This document shows positions 55,075-64,000 of a DNA stretch of 64,000 bases, piece by piece. The stretch is from assembly GCF_007002745.1 (NCBI RefSeq), contig NZ_SGNY01000002.1, forward strand, positions 1 to 64,000, read 5' to 3'. The notes below the pieces were generated by a model. That model was not told where the DNA came from. It made no database searches and saw only the letters and a program-made list of their open reading frames with translations. The stretch is from Martinezella rhizogenes (GTDB lineage Bacteria > Pseudomonadota > Alphaproteobacteria > Rhizobiales > Rhizobiaceae). Made by a program: the position numbers and the translations under genes. Every line of letters begins with the position of its first letter. Position 1 is the stretch's first letter.

Positions 55075-55863
55075 ATGACGAGTGCAACCATGTCCAATCC
55101 CTCCTCCACCTCCTCCGTTGTCACCGCCGCCATGCTCGCCATCGGCGACGAATTGCTGTCGGGCCGCACCAAGGACAAGAATATCGGCCATCTTGCAGAT
55201 GTTCTCACCATGTCCGGCATTGACCTCAAGGAAGTGCGCATCGTCGCCGACGAGGAGGAGCAGATCGTCGAGGCGCTGAATGCGCTGCGCGGCCGTTATG
55301 ATTATGTCTTTACGTCAGGCGGCATCGGCCCGACCCATGATGATATAACCGCGGATGCGGTGTCAGTGGCATTCGGCCTGCCCTGCGAGCACGATGCCGA
55401 GGCGCTGCGCCTGCTGGGCGACATGTACCGCGTCCGCGAGATGGAGTTCACCGAGGCGCGCAAGCGCATGGCGCGCATGCCAAAAGGTGCCGCGCACATC
55501 GCCAATCCGGTTTCCGTCGCCCCCGGCTTCGTCATCGGCAATGTTTATGTCATGGCCGGCGTACCGCAGGTGTTCCAGGCCATGCTCGACAATGTCATGC
55601 CGACCTTGCGCACCGGTGCAAAGGTCATGTCGCAGGCGGTGCGCTCCCCCTATGGCGAAGGTGATATCGGCACGCCGCTGACGGCCATCCAGAAGGCTCA
55701 TCCCGAAACCAGCATCGGCTCCTACCCGAAATATGACGGACAGCGTTTTTCGACGGAGATCGTCGTGCGCGCCCGCGACGCCGGCGTGCTGAAGGCGGCA
55801 ACCGAGGCGGTTGCGGCCATGATCGAAACCATCGGCCAGGAGAAGCAACTGGCAAAGGCCTGA
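55075..55863 (+). CDS. CinA N-terminal / MoaB-Mog-type molybdopterin-binding domain protein
   Basis: 262 residues. MLAIGDELLSGRTKDKN (about 20-36), FTSGGIGPTHDDITADAVSVAFG (about 80-102) and the MAGVPQVFQAMLDN segment are the CinA N-domain pattern (competence/damage-inducible). The C-terminal CinA deamidase domain (PncC) is absent, so this is a stand-alone N-domain form, common in Alphaproteobacteria. The related N-domain hydrolyses ADP-ribose in some CinA proteins. The ATG at 55075 follows AGGGG closely. Confidence 0.85.
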   Translation: MTSATMSNPSSTSSVVTAAMLAIGDELLSGRTKDKNIGHLADVLTMSGIDLKEVRIVADEEEQIVEALNALRGRYDYVFTSGGIGPTHDDITADAVSVAFGLPCEHDAEALRLLGDMYRVREMEFTEARKRMARMPKGAAHIANPVSVAPGFVIGNVYVMAGVPQVFQAMLDNVMPTLRTGAKVMSQAVRSPYGEGDIGTPLTAIQKAHPETSIGSYPKYDGQRFSTEIVVRARDAGVLKAATEAVAAMIETIGQEKQLAKA

Positions 55864-56052
55864 AACGAAAAGGTTTGACCAAAATCAAGGTGGCGGTCTG
55901 TAAAGGCGGCCACTCTCCCCCCTGAGCATTTCCAGGAAAAGCGGAACAGCTTTTCCGTCCGGACAATACGTAAAACAGAGACTGAGATCGCTCTGGCGAT
56001 TCGAAGAAAAGCCAGAACGATCTGAAAACGACATGTCACCGAGGAGAGAAAA

Positions 56053-56898
56053 ATGGGTTACAAAACGATACTGGCAGTGGTCGACAATGTTTCGAACACG
56101 CAGAAGCTCGGCGAATTCGTGGTAAGCCTTGCCGACCAGTTTTCCTCACATGTGATCGGCCTGCACATGGAAACGCTGGCCGCCGTTCCGCTCGTCGCAC
56201 CGATGGAAATTCCCGATCCCGCCACCGTGCAGGCTTTGCAGGATGTGGCGCACAAGGAAACCACCGATGTCGGAACCCTTTTCGAACGCACGTTGTCTGC
56301 CAACGGCGTCTCGCATGAATGGCGCAGCTTCGTCACGTCGGTCGGTTACGCCTCCGCATCCGCCATCGACAGCGCCCGTTGCGCCGATTTGATCGTCGCC
56401 CGCCAGAGCAGCTCCTCGGCACTGTCAGACAGCCGCTCGGATATTGACGGTTTCCTTTATGAAAGCGGCCGCCCCGTTCTCCTCGTGCCGCATGTGCTGA
56501 CCGTCGCCAAGCCGATCAAGCGCGTCCTCATCGCCTGGAACGGCTCGCGGGAGGCCACACGCGCCACCTTCGACGCCCTGCCCTTCCTGAAAGCCGCCGA
56601 AAGCGTCGAGATTTTCTCCGTCGACCAGGCAGAGAGTGAAACACAGTCCGCCGGTCTCGCCGGCACGGAACTGGCCGCAACGCTTGCCCGCCACGGTGTC
56701 AACGTCACAGTGACCTCGCAGGAAAAGATCGCCGGCGTTTCACCGCAGGCAGCCATCGAAAACCGTCTGTCGGATAACAGCATCGACCTTCTGGTCATGG
56801 GCGCCTATGGCCATTCCCGCTGGTGGGAACTGCTGTTCGGCGGCGTCACGCGCACCCTGCTCGATTCCATGACGGCGATGACGCTGCTCTCGCGCTAA
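56053..56898 (+). CDS. Universal stress protein, tandem UspA
   Basis: 281 residues with two Usp domains: [20 protein letters not shown]... (about 1-145) and [20 protein letters not shown]... (about 150-281). The second ends with the nucleotide-binding [21 protein letters not shown] (Gx2Gx9G). The first has lost this loop, as in many tandem Usps. Such proteins bind ATP and are induced by starvation or oxidative stress. GGAGAG lies before the ATG. Confidence 0.9.
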   Translation: MGYKTILAVVDNVSNTQKLGEFVVSLADQFSSHVIGLHMETLAAVPLVAPMEIPDPATVQALQDVAHKETTDVGTLFERTLSANGVSHEWRSFVTSVGYASASAIDSARCADLIVARQSSSSALSDSRSDIDGFLYESGRPVLLVPHVLTVAKPIKRVLIAWNGSREATRATFDALPFLKAAESVEIFSVDQAESETQSAGLAGTELAATLARHGVNVTVTSQEKIAGVSPQAAIENRLSDNSIDLLVMGAYGHSRWWELLFGGVTRTLLDSMTAMTLLSR

Positions 56899-56970
56899 AT
56901 ATGGAAGCGGCGCAAACAGCGCCACCGCCCGCTCGGCATTCCACATGGATCAAGCGAGTGCCGCATATTT

Positions 56971-57088
56971 CTTCTCCCCGCCGGGGAGAAGTCCGCGGCA
57001 GCGGGATGAGGGGGCAAGGGTAGAGATATTCGGCAACGTTGCCCCCTCATCCGACCCTTCGGGCCACCTTCTCCCCGGCGGGGAGAAG
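56971..57088. repeat. Palindromic intergenic element of a second family
   Basis: CTTCTCCCCGCCGGGGAGAAG and an equivalent copy (CTTCTCCCCGGCGGGGAGAAG) lie at the two ends, each self-complementary, around GGGATGAGGGGGCAAGG and TTGCCCCCTCATCCGACCCT, which pair with each other. This three-hairpin design is common between rhizobial genes. It differs in sequence from the mosaic elements. Confidence 0.85.
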
Positions 57089-57205
57089 AAACAGGCGGCA
57101 ATCTCCCGGCTCAAACAACACGCCTCACGCGGAAAGCTTGCCTTTTTGCCGGTCTTGCGGCTATTAGCCAAAGCCATCGACAATTTTGACCAGATGGTAG
57201 ACGAC

Positions 57206-57703
57206 ATGTCCCTTCCCGATAAAGCCTTTCCCGTCTCCTGGGACCAGTTCCACCGCGATGCCCGTGCGCTTGCCTGGCGTCTTGCCGGCCTCGATAAAGA
57301 GTTCCGGGCAATCGTCTGTATCACCCGCGGCGGCCTTGTACCGGCGGCGATCATTTCCCGCGAACTGAACATCCGCCTGATCGACACGGTCTGCATCGCC
57401 ACCCGTCATGACTATGTCAATCAGGGCGATACGGTGCTGCTGAAGGGCGTCGACCCGAAACTGGCCGCGGATGGCGGCGAAGGCGTGCTTGTGCTTGACG
57501 ATCTGACCGATACCGGCAAGACAGCGCTGGAAGTGCGGGAAATGCTGCCGAGAGCCCATTTTGCCTGCGTTTATGCCAAGCCAAAGGGCGTGCCGACCAT
57601 TGACACCTTCGTCACCGAAGTCAGCCAGGACACCTGGATCTATTTTCCCTGGGACATGGGCTTCACCTATCAGGAGCCGATCGCCAAGGGATCGCGCGGC
57701 TGA
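57206..57703 (+). CDS. gpt: Xanthine-guanine phosphoribosyltransferase
   Basis: 165 residues from [20 protein letters not shown]; an ATG four codons earlier (57194) is possible, and the frame extends into the upstream repeat. It converts xanthine, guanine and hypoxanthine to nucleotides using PRPP. The PRPP motif [20 protein letters not shown] (about 92-111) and [16 protein letters not shown] are clear. The C-terminus [15 protein letters not shown] is typical of XGPRT. Purine salvage. Confidence 0.93.
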   Translation: MSLPDKAFPVSWDQFHRDARALAWRLAGLDKEFRAIVCITRGGLVPAAIISRELNIRLIDTVCIATRHDYVNQGDTVLLKGVDPKLAADGGEGVLVLDDLTDTGKTALEVREMLPRAHFACVYAKPKGVPTIDTFVTEVSQDTWIYFPWDMGFTYQEPIAKGSRG

Positions 57704-57730
57704 TTGCCCACAGAGGAACCCATTTCTCAT

Positions 57731-57845
57731 CCGTCATTCCGGCCTTGAGCCGGAATCCAGCCACGGCGCGTCTGCGTCGTGAGAAGACTCTCTCGCGATC
57801 AAGGACTTGATCGCGCTGGACCCCGGATCAGGTCCGGGGTGACGG
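57731..57845. repeat. Intergenic mosaic element (RIME-like), copy E, stem-swapped
   Basis: Outer arms CCGTCATTCCGGCCTTGAGC and ACCCCGGATCAGGTCCGGGG keep the usual positions, and CCAGCCACGGCGCGTCTGCG is in the same place as in copy D. The inner hairpin reads GCGATCAAGGACTTGATCGC instead of AGCCCAAGGACTTGGGCT: the centre is kept and both sides of the stem have changed together. Confidence 0.8.
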
Positions 57846-58545
57846 AGTGCGGATGCACCAACCGCGCAAGACTTCCCCCCAGCAATATCCACTCTTTCGC
57901 CGTCAGACCCGGGGCGGCTTTTTTTGTGCGAAAAGGCCTTTTCCACGGCAGCGGAAAAACACGGAAAAACCGCAGTGTCGCCTTTATGCCTCACCCCGGA
58001 AATGCTGGTTTTTGGCTTTCCGCTGCGGAAACCAGCCCCGCACAGGCTTGAGATTTCCCCGCCAAGTGACTGATTCTTTTGAAAGCTTTTGCTTTCCCCG
58101 TTTTCCACAGGCACTTCACACAATATCTTGTGGTTAAAAATGCGTTTCAATCTATGGCTTGACGAATCTATGCCGCAAGAGGAAAGTGACAGTTATGTTG
58201 CGGCGGCAACGGACCGGAAAGTAACGAGGCCGGTTCCTTTCAATCTCAGCTCGCTAATCCAGACGCGGCGTCCCGGCCATCAGGGGGCGGTTTGCCGGTG
58301 GGTTTCTGCGCGCCTTCGGGAACCGCCAAAAACATGACGCGGGGACTGGCGGCAGGAAGCTGTTGATACTATATTTAGTATTCCACACTATGCTTGCAGC
58401 CGAATAAGCCACGATATACAGGGATCACATCCAAGGATGAACATCCCTTTCAGATCGGCAACAACCGGCTGCGCGAAGACATCGCACGGCTGGACCGGAT
58501 TTTTGCGCCCTTTGCCGGGCGCCCAATGGACGAGGACAGGAAACC
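57846..58545. other. Long leader/intergenic region upstream of nrdJ
   Basis: About 700 bases. It contains a weak terminator-like GCCG...CGGC plus TTTTTTT (about 57898-57925), several short frames without ribosome sites, and the NrdR box at 58366-58381. No convincing cobalamin riboswitch was recognised, although the gene needs B12. Confidence 0.5.
58366..58381. promoter_or_regulatory. NrdR box upstream of nrdJ
   Basis: ATACTATATTTAGTAT matches 13 of 16 positions of the NrdR consensus ACACWATATATWGTGT. A second, weaker half-match (ACACTAT) begins at 58385. A TTGATA at 58363 suggests the box overlaps the promoter. NrdR is the ATP/dATP-sensing repressor of ribonucleotide reductases. Confidence 0.7.
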
Positions 58546-61500
58546 ATGCGCATTGAACGTCGCTTCACGAAGCCCGGCCAATCGCCTTATGCGGAAATCG
58601 ACTTCCGCAAGGCCGTCAGTGAAATCAAGAACCCCGACGGTTCCATCGTGTTCCGTCTGGCGGATATCGACGTTCCCGCGCAGTTCAGCCAGGTGGCGAC
58701 CGACGTTCTGGCGCAGAAGTATTTCCGCAAGGCCGGTGTGCCGAAGGTGCTGAAGAAGGTCGAGGAGAACGACGTTCCTTCCTTCCTCTGGCGCTCGGTT
58801 GCCGATGAGAAAGCACTCAAAGACGTGCCCGAAGCCGAACGTTACGGCTCCGAGACCGATGCGCGCCAGGTTTTCGACCGTCTGGCCGGCACCTGGGCCT
58901 ATTGGGGCTGGAAGGGCAAATATTTCTCCACCGAAGAAGATGCGCTCGCCTTCCGCGACGAGCTTGCCTACATGCTCGCCACCCAGCGCGTCGCCCCGAA
59001 TTCCCCGCAATGGTTCAACACCGGCCTGCACTGGGCCTATGGCATTGATGGTCCGGGCCAGGGCCACTTCTATGTCGACCCCTTCACCGGTAAGCTGACC
59101 AAGTCCAAATCCGCTTACGAACATCCGCAACCACATGCCTGCTTCATCCAGTCCGTTGAAGACGATCTGGTCAATGAAGGCGGCATCATGGACCTGTGGG
59201 TGCGTGAAGCGCGCCTGTTCAAATATGGCTCCGGCACCGGTTCCAACTTCTCCTATCTGCGTGGCGAAGGCGAAAAGCTTTCCGGCGGCGGCAAGTCCTC
59301 CGGCCTGATGAGTTTCCTCAAGATCGGCGACCGCGCAGCCGGCGCCATCAAGTCCGGCGGCACGACCCGTCGCGCAGCGAAGATGGTCGTCGTTGATGCC
59401 GATCACCCCGACATCGAAGCCTATATCGACTGGAAGGTGAACGAGGAGCAGAAGGTTGCCGCCCTCGTGACCGGCTCCAAGATCGTCGCCAAGCACCTGA
59501 AGGCCATCATGAAGGCCTGCGTCAACTGCGAAGCTGACAATGGTGACTGCTTCGACCCGGCCAAGAACCCTGCCCTGAAGCGCGAAATCCGCGCCGCCAA
59601 GAAGGACATGGTGCCGGAAAACTACGTCAAGCGCGTCATCCAGTTCGCCGAACAGGGTTACAAGGACATCCAGTTCAAGACCTACGATACGGATTGGGAT
59701 TCGGAAGCCTACCTCACGGTTTCGGGCCAGAACTCCAACAACTCCGTCTCGCTGAAGGATGACTTCCTGCGCGCTGTCGAAAATGACGGCGACTGGAACC
59801 TCACCGCCCGCAAGGACGGCAAGGTCATGAAGACGCTGAAGGCCCGCGATCTCTGGGAAAAGATTTCCCATGCCGCCTGGGCATCTGCTGACCCGGGCCT
59901 GCACTTCAACACCACCATGAACGACTGGCACACCTCGCCGGACGAAGGCCCGATCCGCGCCTCCAACCCGTGCTCGGAATATATGTTCCTTGACGACACG
60001 GCCTGCAACCTTGCCTCGCTGAACCTGCTTCAGTTCAAGGATGCCAAGACGAAGCGCATCGATATCGCCGATTACGAACATGCCGTGCGCCTGTGGACCG
60101 TCGTGCTCGAAGTTTCCGTGATGATGGCGCAGTTCCCCTCGCGCCAGATCGCCGAGCGCTCCTATGAATACCGCACGCTCGGCCTCGGTTACGCCAATAT
60201 CGGCGGCCTCCTGATGTCGTCTGGCATTCCCTATGACAGCGACGAAGGCCGCGCCATTGCCGGCGCGCTGACCGCCATCATGACCGGTGTTTCCTATGCC
60301 ACTTCGGCTGAAATGGCCGGCGAGCTTGGCCCCTTCCCGAGCTTTGCACCGAACCGCGACAACATGCTGCGCGTCATCCGCAACCACCGCCGCGCCGCCC
60401 ATGGCCTGTCGGATGGTTATGAGGGCCTGTCGGTCAACCCGGTCGCACTCATCCATGCCGATTGCACGGATCAGGATCTCATCGCCCACGCAACAGCCGC
60501 CTGGGACAAGGCGCTGGCGCTTGGCGAACAGCACGGCTACCGCAACGCCCAGACCACCGTTATCGCGCCGACAGGCACGATTGGCCTCGTGATGGATTGC
60601 GACACGACCGGCATCGAGCCTGACTTCGCGCTGGTGAAGTTCAAGAAGCTTGCCGGTGGCGGTTATTTCAAGATCATCAACCGCGCGGTTCCGGATGCAC
60701 TGCGTTCGCTTGGGTATTCCGAAAGCCAGATCGCCGAGATCGAGGCCTATGCCGTCGGCCACGGCAATCTCAACCAGGCGCCGGCCATCAACCCCTCGAC
60801 GCTGAAGGCCAAGGGCTTCACCGATGAGAAGATCGAAGCCGTCAACGCCGCGCTGAAGAGCGCCTTCGACATCAAGTTCGTCTTCAACCAGTGGACGCTG
60901 GGCGCCGACTTCCTGAAGGGCACGCTGAAGGTTTCCGACGAGCAGCTCTCCGACATGAGCTTCAACCTGCTCGAGCATCTCGGCTTCGGCAAGAAGGACA
61001 TCGAAGCAGCGAACGTGCACGTCTGCGGCGCGATGACGCTGGAAGGCGCACCGTTCCTGAAGTCCGAGCACCTGCCTGTCTTCGATTGCGCCAACCCCTG
61101 CGGCAAGATCGGCAAGCGTTATCTCTCGGTCGAATCGCATATCCGCATGATGGCGGCGGCACAGCCCTTCATCTCGGGTGCGATCTCCAAGACGATCAAC
61201 ATGCCGAATGATGCGACGGTGGAAGATTGCGGCGCAGCCTACATGCTGTCCTGGAAGCTGGCGCTGAAGGCAAACGCCCTTTACCGCGATGGTTCCAAGC
61301 TTTCCCAGCCGCTCAACGCTTCGCTGGTGGAAGATGACGACGAAGAAGATTTCGTCGAGGAGTTGATCCAGCAGCCGCTCGCCCAGCAGGCCGTGACGAT
61401 CACCGAAAAGATCGTCGAACGCGTCATCGAGCGTGTCTCGCGCGAGCGTGAAAAGCTGCCGAACCGCCGTCAGGGTTACACCCAGAAGGCAACCGTTGGT

Positions 61501-62364
61501 GGTCACAAGGTCTATCTGCGCACCGGCGAATTCGGTGACGGCCGCATCGGCGAAATCTTCATCGACATGCACAAGGAAGGTGCCGCCTTCCGTGCGATGA
61601 TGAACAACTTCGCCATCGCCATTTCGCTCGGCCTGCAATATGGCGTGCCGCTGGAAGAATATGTGGAGGCCTTCACCTTCACCAAGTTCGAACCGGCCGG
61701 CATGGTGCAGGGCAACGACGCGATCAAGAACGCCACGTCGATCCTCGACTACGTGTTCCGCGAACTCGCCGTCTCCTATCTCGGCCGCCACGATCTGGCC
61801 CATGTCGATACGTCGGACTTCTCCAACACGGCACTCGGCAAGGGCATCCAGGAAGGCAAGACCAACCTCGTTTCCACCGGCTGGACCCGCGGTTACAAGC
61901 CGACGCTGGTTTCCAGCAATGGCGGCGAACGTTCGTCTTCCGAGCCGAAGGGCTCGGCAACGGCCACCCCTGCCCGTGGCTCCGCCAACGTCACCTCCTT
62001 TGCCGGCTCCGCCGCCCGCAAGCTGGAACCGACGGTCGCCATCGCAACCTCCGAAATCGTCTCCTTCAAGCGGGACTATGAAGAGCGCGCCAAGGAACTG
62101 GCCGAAGAGATCGCCGAAGAAGTGATCGACGAGGTGGTTCAGGAATCCCAGCAGACCGCCACCGCCCTCTTCTCCGACAAGGCCGCCGCAGACGCGGCAT
62201 CGGCCAAGGCGGAAGCCAAGAAGGTGGAAAACGAACGCCGCATGCGCTCGATCGCTCAGGGCTATACGGGCAACATGTGCTCGGAATGCCAGAACTTCAC
62301 GATGGTGCGCAACGGCACTTGTGAGAAGTGCGATACGTGCGGTGCGACGAGCGGTTGCTCTTGA
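58546..62364 (+). CDS. nrdJ: Vitamin B12-dependent (class II) ribonucleotide reductase
   Basis: 1272 residues, the long NrdJ type. It reduces ribonucleotides to deoxyribonucleotides using adenosylcobalamin, with or without oxygen. Seen in order: an N-terminal region; the substrate-side [37 protein letters not shown]; the radical-site region [20 protein letters not shown] (about 472-491); a UFF/TSCPD-like second half; and a C-terminal cysteine-rich module with [15 protein letters not shown] and GCS, the thioredoxin-reduced or zinc-ribbon tail. This is probably the main reductase of the cell. NrdR control is indicated by the upstream box. Confidence 0.96.
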   Translation: MRIERRFTKPGQSPYAEIDFRKAVSEIKNPDGSIVFRLADIDVPAQFSQVATDVLAQKYFRKAGVPKVLKKVEENDVPSFLWRSVADEKALKDVPEAERYGSETDARQVFDRLAGTWAYWGWKGKYFSTEEDALAFRDELAYMLATQRVAPNSPQWFNTGLHWAYGIDGPGQGHFYVDPFTGKLTKSKSAYEHPQPHACFIQSVEDDLVNEGGIMDLWVREARLFKYGSGTGSNFSYLRGEGEKLSGGGKSSGLMSFLKIGDRAAGAIKSGGTTRRAAKMVVVDADHPDIEAYIDWKVNEEQKVAALVTGSKIVAKHLKAIMKACVNCEADNGDCFDPAKNPALKREIRAAKKDMVPENYVKRVIQFAEQGYKDIQFKTYDTDWDSEAYLTVSGQNSNNSVSLKDDFLRAVENDGDWNLTARKDGKVMKTLKARDLWEKISHAAWASADPGLHFNTTMNDWHTSPDEGPIRASNPCSEYMFLDDTACNLASLNLLQFKDAKTKRIDIADYEHAVRLWTVVLEVSVMMAQFPSRQIAERSYEYRTLGLGYANIGGLLMSSGIPYDSDEGRAIAGALTAIMTGVSYATSAEMAGELGPFPSFAPNRDNMLRVIRNHRRAAHGLSDGYEGLSVNPVALIHADCTDQDLIAHATAAWDKALALGEQHGYRNAQTTVIAPTGTIGLVMDCDTTGIEPDFALVKFKKLAGGGYFKIINRAVPDALRSLGYSESQIAEIEAYAVGHGNLNQAPAINPSTLKAKGFTDEKIEAVNAALKSAFDIKFVFNQWTLGADFLKGTLKVSDEQLSDMSFNLLEHLGFGKKDIEAANVHVCGAMTLEGAPFLKSEHLPVFDCANPCGKIGKRYLSVESHIRMMAAAQPFISGAISKTINMPNDATVEDCGAAYMLSWKLALKANALYRDGSKLSQPLNASLVEDDDEEDFVEELIQQPLAQQAVTITEKIVERVIERVSREREKLPNRRQGYTQKATVGGHKVYLRTGEFGDGRIGEIFIDMHKEGAAFRAMMNNFAIAISLGLQYGVPLEEYVEAFTFTKFEPAGMVQGNDAIKNATSILDYVFRELAVSYLGRHDLAHVDTSDFSNTALGKGIQEGKTNLVSTGWTRGYKPTLVSSNGGERSSSEPKGSATATPARGSANVTSFAGSAARKLEPTVAIATSEIVSFKRDYEERAKELAEEIAEEVIDEVVQESQQTATALFSDKAAADAASAKAEAKKVENERRMRSIAQGYTGNMCSECQNFTMVRNGTCEKCDTCGATSGCS

Positions 62365-62398
62365 GAGTAGTCAAGAAAGCAACAGAAATTAATTGTAA

Positions 62399-62432
62399 AA
62401 TCGGCCGTCAAGATTTGGCGGCCGATTTTTTG
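62399..62432 (+). terminator. Terminator of nrdJ
   Basis: A nine-base-pair stem AATCGGCCG/CGGCCGATT with an 11-base loop, followed by TTTTTGTTTT. Confidence 0.88.
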
Positions 62433-62631
62433 TTTTAAGTCAACGTATAAAAAATAAGAACCAACAATATATTCACAGTCAATACACCTTGACACTGCAT
62501 ATGACGCAGACTATAAGTCCGATACATTTCCACAGTCATAAATATATCCATTTACTTTGCTGGATAGCCTCATTATTTTGTTTGTTGAGTGATTCGCGTT
62601 GTGCGCACTCGATAACCGTAACGAGGTTGAA

Positions 62632-62802
62632 ATGGCAACAAATCCCCCCAAAGGCGACGGGCACCGCATCGGTGCGGTCAAAGACAGATCGCAGGTATAT
62701 AACCCCCAAACAGAAATCTGGACCAAACGCGGCCCGGATGGAAAGTTTATGGACGGGAAGAAAGACGGGGCACCTTTCAAAGGTGTACGAAAGGAACGCT
62801 GA
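62632..62802 (+). CDS. Small basic protein (56 aa), unknown function
   Basis: Starts MATNPPKGDGHRIGAVKDRS and continues QVYNPQTEIWTKRGPDGKFM. GAGG precedes the ATG by about six bases. It matches a remembered small-protein pattern (KDRSQ..NP.T..W.KR...G.F......PFKGVRKE) that recurs in accessory regions of many bacteria, but no function is known. The flanking DNA is AT-richer than the chromosome average, suggesting acquisition. Confidence 0.6.
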   Translation: MATNPPKGDGHRIGAVKDRSQVYNPQTEIWTKRGPDGKFMDGKKDGAPFKGVRKER

Positions 62803-62978
62803 TGCTCGGCAATGTCGTGACTAAGCGCCAACTTAGCCACGACACGCTGCGATCAGCCTAAGCCGTCACTTGGCACAGAAGAAGAAAGCCCTATGCCCCT
62901 TAGCAATTAAATTATAGGGCTTTCGCTTTTGGAGTCGAGTGATCTTCGGAAGATTTCCACGAACACGAGACACAACCA

Positions 62979-63647
62979 ATGACAAAGAGAACACCCGAAT
63001 TTGGATTTTCGGCATTTCTGCGCTTACTTGACGCCAAGGAAAATCCGCAACGAGCAGCGATACAAAAGCGTTACAGGCCTTCAAAAGGCGGACACAATTT
63101 TCATAGAAGCTTTCACGTAAGTGTACGCAAAATTCTGGCTGGAGAAGCGACCTTTGTCGAAGTCTTCAGAGCGACTCGAAATATAAAAAAGCTACCAGAA
63201 AGACGTTATACGAAATTTGGTATCGTGCGATTTTTAAGGTGGTATTTAGCTCTAAAAAGCAAAGCCACTTTAATAGCGCCGCTGAAAATAAATAGCCCAA
63301 AAAGCCTATTTCGTGTGAAATTTCAAGCAGATTGCGTAGTGGATTTAGACGGCCGGCGTACTGCAATTCATCTCTGGAACAGTAAAAAGAAAATCAATGA
63401 GGCTCATGCGCTTGCCGCTCTAACTTTGGTGGCTTCAAACTTCCCACCCACCAATGATCGGCCCGATGACTTTGCTGTTTTATCGCTTCAGGACGGGAGC
63501 TTATACAAGTGGTCAAGCGCAACTAGAGCGCACAAACAATTGGCGACTGATTTTATGGTCCACCTAGATCGGCTTTTCGATCTTGTCCGCTCTGAACTTG
63601 GAATGCCCTCGATAGGCGATCAACCGACCGATGATGCGCACCTCTAA
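62979..63647 (+). CDS. Unknown 222-residue protein in an AT-richer patch
   Basis: No family recognised. Base composition is lower in GC than the neighbours, and it sits with the 56-residue gene between nrdJ and mntH. The protein is basic in the first half (PEFGFSAFLRLLDAKENPQR) and has a compact motif VVDLDGRRTAIHLWNSKKKI around residues 118-137. This loosely resembles a nuclease-type D...xxK arrangement but lacks the usual acidic second residue. The start ATG lies in a weak site. Codon use includes more AT-ending codons. Function unknown; a defence role is speculative. Confidence 0.6.
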   Translation: MTKRTPEFGFSAFLRLLDAKENPQRAAIQKRYRPSKGGHNFHRSFHVSVRKILAGEATFVEVFRATRNIKKLPERRYTKFGIVRFLRWYLALKSKATLIAPLKINSPKSLFRVKFQADCVVDLDGRRTAIHLWNSKKKINEAHALAALTLVASNFPPTNDRPDDFAVLSLQDGSLYKWSSATRAHKQLATDFMVHLDRLFDLVRSELGMPSIGDQPTDDAHL

Positions 63648-63723
63648 CAGGGCCGCAGCGAGCCGGATCAACCGGCCCGCGCCTATCTGAAAGTTCATTG
63701 CCGTCGATCCGGAAGGCACAGCA

Positions 63724-63746
63724 GCCGCGCTTCAAAAAAGCGCGGC
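63724..63746. terminator. Hairpin next to the mntH-type stop
   Basis: A nine-base-pair stem GCCGCGCTT/AAGCGCGGC with a five-base loop, ten bases beyond the minus-strand stop. No clear T-run follows, so it may be a weak terminator. Confidence 0.5.
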
Positions 63747-63756
63747 CTGACCCGCC

Positions 63757-64000
63757 TCACCCCATAAAATCCAGCAGCAGCTTCACATTCAGCGCCGCGA
63801 TCACCACCGCAATCAGCCACGCAAAAGCCGAAAGCCAGAGCGGCGCTTTCAGTGCGCCCATCTTGGCCTTGTCGGAGGTGAACATCACCAGCGGGAAAAC
63901 GGCGAAGGAGAGTTGCAGGCTAAGCACCACCTGCGTCAGGATCAGGAGTTCCGCCGTACCGCTGTCGCCGTAAAAGATGGTGACGCCGGCAGCCGGGATG
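63757..64000 (-). CDS. mntH: Nramp divalent metal transporter, C-terminal end (partial)
   Basis: 80 residues plus stop; the gene continues past the right edge. The sequence [20 protein letters not shown], then [20 protein letters not shown], matches the last helices of MntH-type proteins. These proton-coupled transporters import Mn2+ (and Fe2+) into the cytoplasm. The metal-binding DPGN and MPH motifs lie outside the window. Confidence 0.85.
   Translation of the reverse strand, partial: IPAAGVTIFYGDSGTAELLILTQVVLSLQLSFAVFPLVMFTSDKAKMGALKAPLWLSAFAWLIAVVIAALNVKLLLDFMG

Noticed and set aside
58140..58337. A 65-codon frame in the nrdJ leader, considered as a regulatory upstream peptide
   Set aside because: No ribosome site and no resemblance to a protein; arginine-rich end looks like noise.
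57846..58545. Cobalamin riboswitch in the nrdJ leader
   Set aside because: The conserved B12-box and core helices could not be recognised by eye. A covariance search would settle it.
58450..61803. A 1117-codon open frame on the minus strand
   Set aside because: It is the antisense shadow of nrdJ; no motif and no upstream site.
1..64000. CRISPR arrays, insertion sequences, integrases, prophage genes, rRNA operons
   Set aside because: None seen. The repeated sequences present are dispersed palindromic elements, not regularly spaced arrays, and no transposase-like protein occurs.

Overview
The window looks like part of the main circular chromosome of an Agrobacterium (Rhizobiaceae, Alphaproteobacteria). 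The evidence is high GC, an ExoR-type periplasmic regulator, a PopZ-family (DUF2497) polar protein, a B12-dependent class II ribonucleotide reductase, adjacent scpAB-tatABC-serS-surE-pcm genes, and several rhizobial-type palindromic intergenic elements. From memory, A. fabrum C58 has dgcB at Atu1691 and exoR at Atu1715; the 24 gene steps from the diguanylate cyclase to exoR counted here fit that order. The species call is an inference.

Layout. 1-4313: the end of a class III alcohol dehydrogenase gene, then a compact GNAT / acyl carrier protein / AMP-ligase / PLP-decarboxylase set that looks like an undescribed carrier-protein-tethered pathway. 4314-9598 (minus): pabB, tgt-queA (queuosine), two cyclophilins and coaD. 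9827-10390: three tiny membrane-protein genes. 10661-16156 (plus): a PpiD-like periplasmic folding factor, then trpD-trpC-moaC-moeA. An AT-rich gap of nearly 0.5 kb precedes a diguanylate cyclase (probable dgcB). 17942-25782: a PPOX flavoprotein, a Kef-type antiporter, DUF971-moaA, two exporters and mobA-mobB.

26071-41924 (minus) is a long co-directional run: dgt, argS, a 1012-residue SPOR protein, nagZ, scpA-scpB, tatA-tatB-tatC, serS, surE, pcm and an NlpD-like LysM/M23 lipoprotein. It covers nucleotide and tRNA charging functions, chromosome segregation, protein export, damaged-protein repair and envelope or division functions. 42151-51634 holds erpA, xthA, exoR, a FadL-type porin, valS, popZ and a second pcm-like gene. 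A tRNA-Cys lies at 51879-51952, followed by very small membrane, lipoprotein and DUF982 genes (52192-54111). 54213-57703 holds wrbA, a CinA-N/Mog-domain gene, a tandem universal stress protein and xanthine phosphoribosyltransferase. nrdJ (58546-62364) has a strong NrdR-box match upstream. The end of the window is a lower-GC accessory patch with two genes of unknown function, then the 3' end of an mntH-type Nramp transporter gene.

What stands out: (1) the 314-4313 cluster, which matches the logic of butirosin BtrI/BtrJ/BtrK (amino acid loaded on a carrier protein, then decarboxylated); (2) eight nested-palindrome intergenic elements of at least three kinds, one showing a compensated stem swap; (3) a Tgt lacking two of the usual zinc cysteines; (4) a GGDEF protein whose I-site is degenerate; (5) the AT-richer 62632-63647 patch. 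Molybdenum cofactor genes recur (moaC, moeA, moaA, mobA, mobB). No CRISPR array, rRNA operon, transposase or prophage was seen.
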